From positions 1-7,940 of the forward strand of contig CAKSPH010000045.1 in NCBI GenBank assembly GCA_934481355.1: a DNA stretch of 7,940 bases, read 5' to 3'. The notes under the pieces are model-generated. The model searched no databases, had not been told where the DNA came from, and saw only the letters and a program-made list of their open reading frames with translations. This DNA comes from an uncultured Oscillospiraceae bacterium (GTDB lineage Bacteria > Bacillota > Clostridia > Oscillospirales > Ruminococcaceae). Shown here piece by piece: positions 5,911 to 7,940 of this stretch (its first letter is position 1; each line of letters starts with the position of its first letter). The translations under genes were made by a program, and so were the position numbers.

Positions 5911-5939
5911 TTGACATATTATTTACATGGTGCTATAAT
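5911..5939 (+). promoter_or_regulatory. tetR promoter (full consensus)
   Basis: The -35 TTGACA (5911-5916) and -10 TATAAT (5934-5939) are both perfect and exactly 17 bp apart, with an extended-10 TG at 5931-5932. Such a strong promoter in front of a regulator gene usually implies tight repression, which fits the palindrome that follows it directly. Confidence 0.93.
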
Positions 5940-5953
5940 GTAACATATGTTAC
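5940..5953. promoter_or_regulatory. palindromic operator at tetR start site
   Basis: GTAACATATGTTAC is a perfect 14-bp palindrome beginning at the base after the -10 box and covering the probable transcription start. It is most likely the binding site of the TetR-type protein encoded just downstream (autoregulation). The core resembles a Gram-positive LexA box, but the essential GAAC is replaced by TAAC. Confidence 0.7.
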
Positions 5954-5982
5954 CAAAGATATACAGAGGGAGGTAAGCAGCA

Positions 5983-6588
5983 ATGCCGCCAAAAGCGAAA
6001 TATACCCGCGAGGAGATCGTCAGAATAGCGCTTGACCTTGTCGCAGAACAAGGCATCTCCGCACTCAACGCCCGCAGTCTTGGCGCGGCGCTGGGAACGT
6101 CAACACGTCCGGTATTCACGGCGTTCAGGAATATGGGAGAACTCCTGACGGAAGTGAGATCCGCTGCGATGGAGCGCTTCAATACTTATGTCAACACGAA
6201 CGTTATCCAGCCGCCATTCAAGAATGTCGGCATGAAGATGGTCCTTTTCGCTGCTGAGCAGCCGAAGCTGTTCCAGCTTCTCTACATGAGCGAGAACGAG
6301 CAGAACAAGGGATTCGACGGTATTTTTGACGAACTCGGCGAAAACAGCGGAAAATGCATTGAATACATAATGCGCGATTATCAGATGAACAGGGACGACG
6401 CAATTAAGCTGTTCCGCAGCGTATGGCTGTATACCTTCGGAATCGGCGTGATGATAGCCTCCAAAGCGTGCCGCTTCGATGAAAACGAGATTTCCAATAT
6501 GCTATCGCAGCAGTTCCTCGCGGTAATCAGATTTATTAAATCCGGCTCTCCGGGAAATCCAATGATATCGCCTCCTGTCACGAATTGA
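5983..6588 (+). CDS. TetR/AcrR-family transcriptional regulator
   Basis: This 201-residue cytosolic DNA-binding protein probably works as a dimeric repressor. The N-terminal helix-turn-helix domain covers about 7-55: helix 1 REEIVRIALDLVAEQG, helix 2 ARSLGAALG and a recognition segment TSTRPVFTAFRN (39-50). The last differs from the usual SxGTLYHYF pattern in having Arg-Pro and Phe-Thr-Ala-Phe, a variant I associate with clostridial members. The C-terminal ligand domain (about 75-185) is helical, and the inducer cannot be predicted. ATG 5983 follows GGGAGG (5968-5973) at good spacing. It is monocistronic: consensus promoter upstream, bidirectional terminator downstream, and no transporter or enzyme gene beside it, so the target is unknown apart from probable autoregulation through the palindrome at 5940-5953. 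It is divergent from hsp20. Confidence 0.88.
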   Translation: MPPKAKYTREEIVRIALDLVAEQGISALNARSLGAALGTSTRPVFTAFRNMGELLTEVRSAAMERFNTYVNTNVIQPPFKNVGMKMVLFAAEQPKLFQLLYMSENEQNKGFDGIFDELGENSGKCIEYIMRDYQMNRDDAIKLFRSVWLYTFGIGVMIASKACRFDENEISNMLSQQFLAVIRFIKSGSPGNPMISPPVTN

Positions 6589-6592
6589 ACTG

Positions 6593-6624
6593 AAAAAGCT
6601 CCCCCGTATGGAGGAGCTTTTTAT
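6593..6624. terminator. bidirectional terminator between tetR and yebC
   Basis: AAAAAGCTCC (6593-6602) and GGAGCTTTTT (6613-6622) are exactly complementary over 10 bp with a 10-nt loop. Each strand presents a five-T run at the 3' side. It lies between the convergent ends of tetR (+) and yebC (-) and should terminate both. Confidence 0.9.
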
Positions 6625-6637
6625 ATTGCATATGGAA

Positions 6638-7390
6638 TTATTCCTCGTCGTCAGACTCGGGAGCGTCCCAGTTATGGTACACGTTCTGCACATCGTCGTT
6701 GTCATCGAGGGCTTCCAGGAGCAGACCCATCTTCTTGATCTGATCTTCGTCTGTAAGGGTTGTGTAAGTAGAGGGGATCTGCGCAGCCTCAGCGGACATA
6801 ACCTTGTAGCCCTTCTTGCCGAGCTCCTCGGCTACTGCTGCAACAGTGGAGGGATCGGTAGTTATTTCAACCACGCCGTCCTCAAAGCTGAAATCATCGC
6901 CGCCAGCCTCGAGAATATCCTCCATAGCCTTGTCCTCGTCGATGTCGCCGTCCTCGTTGTCGAGAACGATCATTCCCTTGAGGGTGAACAGGAAGTCAAC
7001 ACAGCCGGTTGCGCCCATATTTCCGCCGAACTTGTCGAAATAGTGACGGATCTCGCCTGCGGTACGGTTTCTGTTATCGGTAAGGCACTCAACGATGACT
7101 GCAACGCCATTCGGACCGTAGCCTTCGTATACGCAGTCCTCATAGTCGTTCTTCTCAGCGCCGCCGGCTGCCTTCTTCAGAAGTCTGTCGATATTGTCGT
7201 TCGGGATATTGTTGCTCTTAGCCTTCTGAACCAGCGTGAAAAGTCTGGAGTTGTTCGCGGGATCCGCGCTTCCGGTCTCCTTTATGCAAACGAGTATCTC
7301 ACGGCTGATCTTGGTGAATACCTTTGCCCTTGCTCCGTCCTTTTCGCCTTTCTTACGCTTGATGGTGCTCCATTTTGAATGTCCTGACAT
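6638..7390 (-). CDS. yebC: YebC/PmpR (TACO1) family protein
   Basis: This 250-residue soluble protein has the invariant family N-terminus MSGHSKWSTIKRKKGEKDGARAK followed by FTKISREI. The central segment GYGPNGVAVIVECLTDNRNRT (about 90-110) and the GGN-GATGCVDFLF region (122-135) are also diagnostic. Members were first described as transcriptional regulators (PmpR). More recent work on YebC and mitochondrial TACO1 links the family to translation, easing ribosome stalling at proline-rich stretches. Which role holds here cannot be read from sequence. The C-terminal tail is very acidic (DAPESDDEE). The length is normal. ATG at 7390 follows GGAG with 8-nt spacing. It lies 31 nt downstream of the yitT-family gene on the same strand, with no terminator between, so co-transcription is likely. 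A TATAAT at 7415-7410 lacks a matching -35. Confidence 0.97.
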   Translation of the reverse strand: MSGHSKWSTIKRKKGEKDGARAKVFTKISREILVCIKETGSADPANNSRLFTLVQKAKSNNIPNDNIDRLLKKAAGGAEKNDYEDCVYEGYGPNGVAVIVECLTDNRNRTAGEIRHYFDKFGGNMGATGCVDFLFTLKGMIVLDNEDGDIDEDKAMEDILEAGGDDFSFEDGVVEITTDPSTVAAVAEELGKKGYKVMSAEAAQIPSTYTTLTDEDQIKKMGLLLEALDDNDDVQNVYHNWDAPESDDEE

Positions 7391-7421
7391 TGCTTATTCT
7401 CCTTATTTTATTATATTGTTG

Positions 7422-7940
7422 TTAGTCCAGCTTCTGGAAGCCCTTGCCCAGAACCTCGCTCGCGCCGGTAATTATTACAAACGCATTCGGATCCGTTTCC
7501 TTAACGATCCGCTTGACCTTGACGTACTCATTCTTATGGACTGCTATGCAGACCACCTGACGTTCCTCGCCGCTGTACGCTCCCTCGCCTTTCAGCAGGG
7601 TGACTCCGCGTTTCTGCTTCAGCAGACGTTCTGCGATCTCCTGTGGTTTTTCCGAGAAGATCATCAGGAACTTCCCCTCCAGACCGCCGTAGACCAGCAT
7701 ATCAATCACCTTGGCCTGCACAAACACGGAAACTATCGCGTACAGAACCACGTCAAGATTCTTGTAGACAAAATATCCGCTGAGAGCCACCCCGGCATTT
7801 ATCAGGAACGATATCTGCCCGAGCTTAATATCTGGCCTGAAGCGGTTTATTATCTTGTTGATTATATCAGTGCCGCCTGTGGTTCCCTCCCGGGCGTAGA
7901 CGATTCCAAGCCCAGCGCCCATCAGCAGTCCCCCGAAGAT
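7422..7940 (-). CDS. YitT-family membrane protein, 5' end outside window
   Basis: The frame is open through the right edge, so only the C-terminal 172 residues are seen. An internal Met at 7922 is not the start, because IFGGLL precedes it in the typical motif LLMGAGLGIVYAREGTTGGTDI. The full family length is about 280 residues, so roughly 110 N-terminal residues with several membrane helices are missing. The visible part has hydrophobic segments around the glycine-rich motif and at LGQISFLINAGVALSGYF and DVVLYAIVSVFVQAKVIDML. A soluble DUF2179 domain follows (from about KFLMIFSEKPQEIAERL to the end), which has a ferredoxin-like fold in known members. The function of the family is unsettled. 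It is probably the upstream gene of an operon with yebC. Confidence 0.93.
   Translation of the reverse strand: MFGGLLMGAGLGIVYAREGTTGGTDIINKIINRFRPDIKLGQISFLINAGVALSGYFVYKNLDVVLYAIVSVFVQAKVIDMLVYGGLEGKFLMIFSEKPQEIAERLLKQKRGVTLLKGEGAYSGEERQVVCIAVHKNEYVKVKRIVKETDPNAFVIITGASEVLGKGFQKLD

Noticed and set aside
5940..5953. LexA (SOS) box at the tetR start.
   Set aside because: The core AACATATGTT matches, but the Gram-positive LexA site requires GAAC-N4-GTTC and this site has TAAC and GTTA.
6608..7378. Long + strand open frame opposite yebC, with similar ones opposite pflA (4279-4983) and hsp20 (5146-5598).
   Set aside because: These are codon-bias shadows of clearly identified genes on the other strand, with no supported start sites.
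7410..7415. Separate yebC promoter with -10 TATAAT on the minus strand.
   Set aside because: No -35 lies at 16-18 bp, and the leader would be too short to hold the ribosome binding site comfortably.

Overview
The window looks like a chromosomal housekeeping stretch from an anaerobic, low-to-mid GC Gram-positive bacterium of the class Clostridia, most likely a Ruminococcus-like member of the Oscillospiraceae. The grounds are a strict-anaerobe pyruvate formate-lyase pair, strong GGAGG-type ribosome binding sites, AT-rich intergenic DNA between genes of medium GC, a CIRCE heat-shock operator, and YebC and YitT proteins of Firmicute type. The genus is inferred from sequence feel, not from a search. 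No mobile element, CRISPR array, rRNA or tRNA is visible.

Layout, left to right. A GNAT acetyltransferase (+) is followed by a translationally coupled pair of half-length TauE/SafE (TSUP) membrane proteins (+). About 500 bases of AT-rich DNA then end in a strong promoter and a roughly 140-nt structured leader for pflB (+). pflB is followed, after a strong intergenic hairpin, by its activase gene pflA (+) and a strong terminator. Facing these is a small heat-shock protein gene (-), transcribed from a promoter whose -35 box lies inside a CIRCE element. Divergent from it, across a regulatory region rich in dyads, is a TetR-type regulator (+) with a consensus promoter and a perfect 14-bp palindrome at its probable start site. 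A bidirectional terminator separates it from yebC (-), which follows a 5'-truncated yitT-family gene (-) that runs off the right edge.

How the genes work together. PflB splits pyruvate with CoA into acetyl-CoA and formate in mixed-acid fermentation, and PflA installs its glycyl radical. The two TSUP halves probably assemble into one anion exporter. Hsp20 holds unfolding proteins under heat or other stress and is probably repressed by HrcA. YebC is a translation or regulatory factor that appears to be co-transcribed with YitT. The TetR regulator has no adjacent target other than itself.

The gene families are all known. The less ordinary content is regulatory: the pflB leader and promoter dyad, the pflB-pflA hairpin, the CIRCE site on hsp20, and the dyad cluster upstream of tetR. 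I did not find a clearly novel multi-gene system. The best candidate for something undescribed is the pflB leader RNA.
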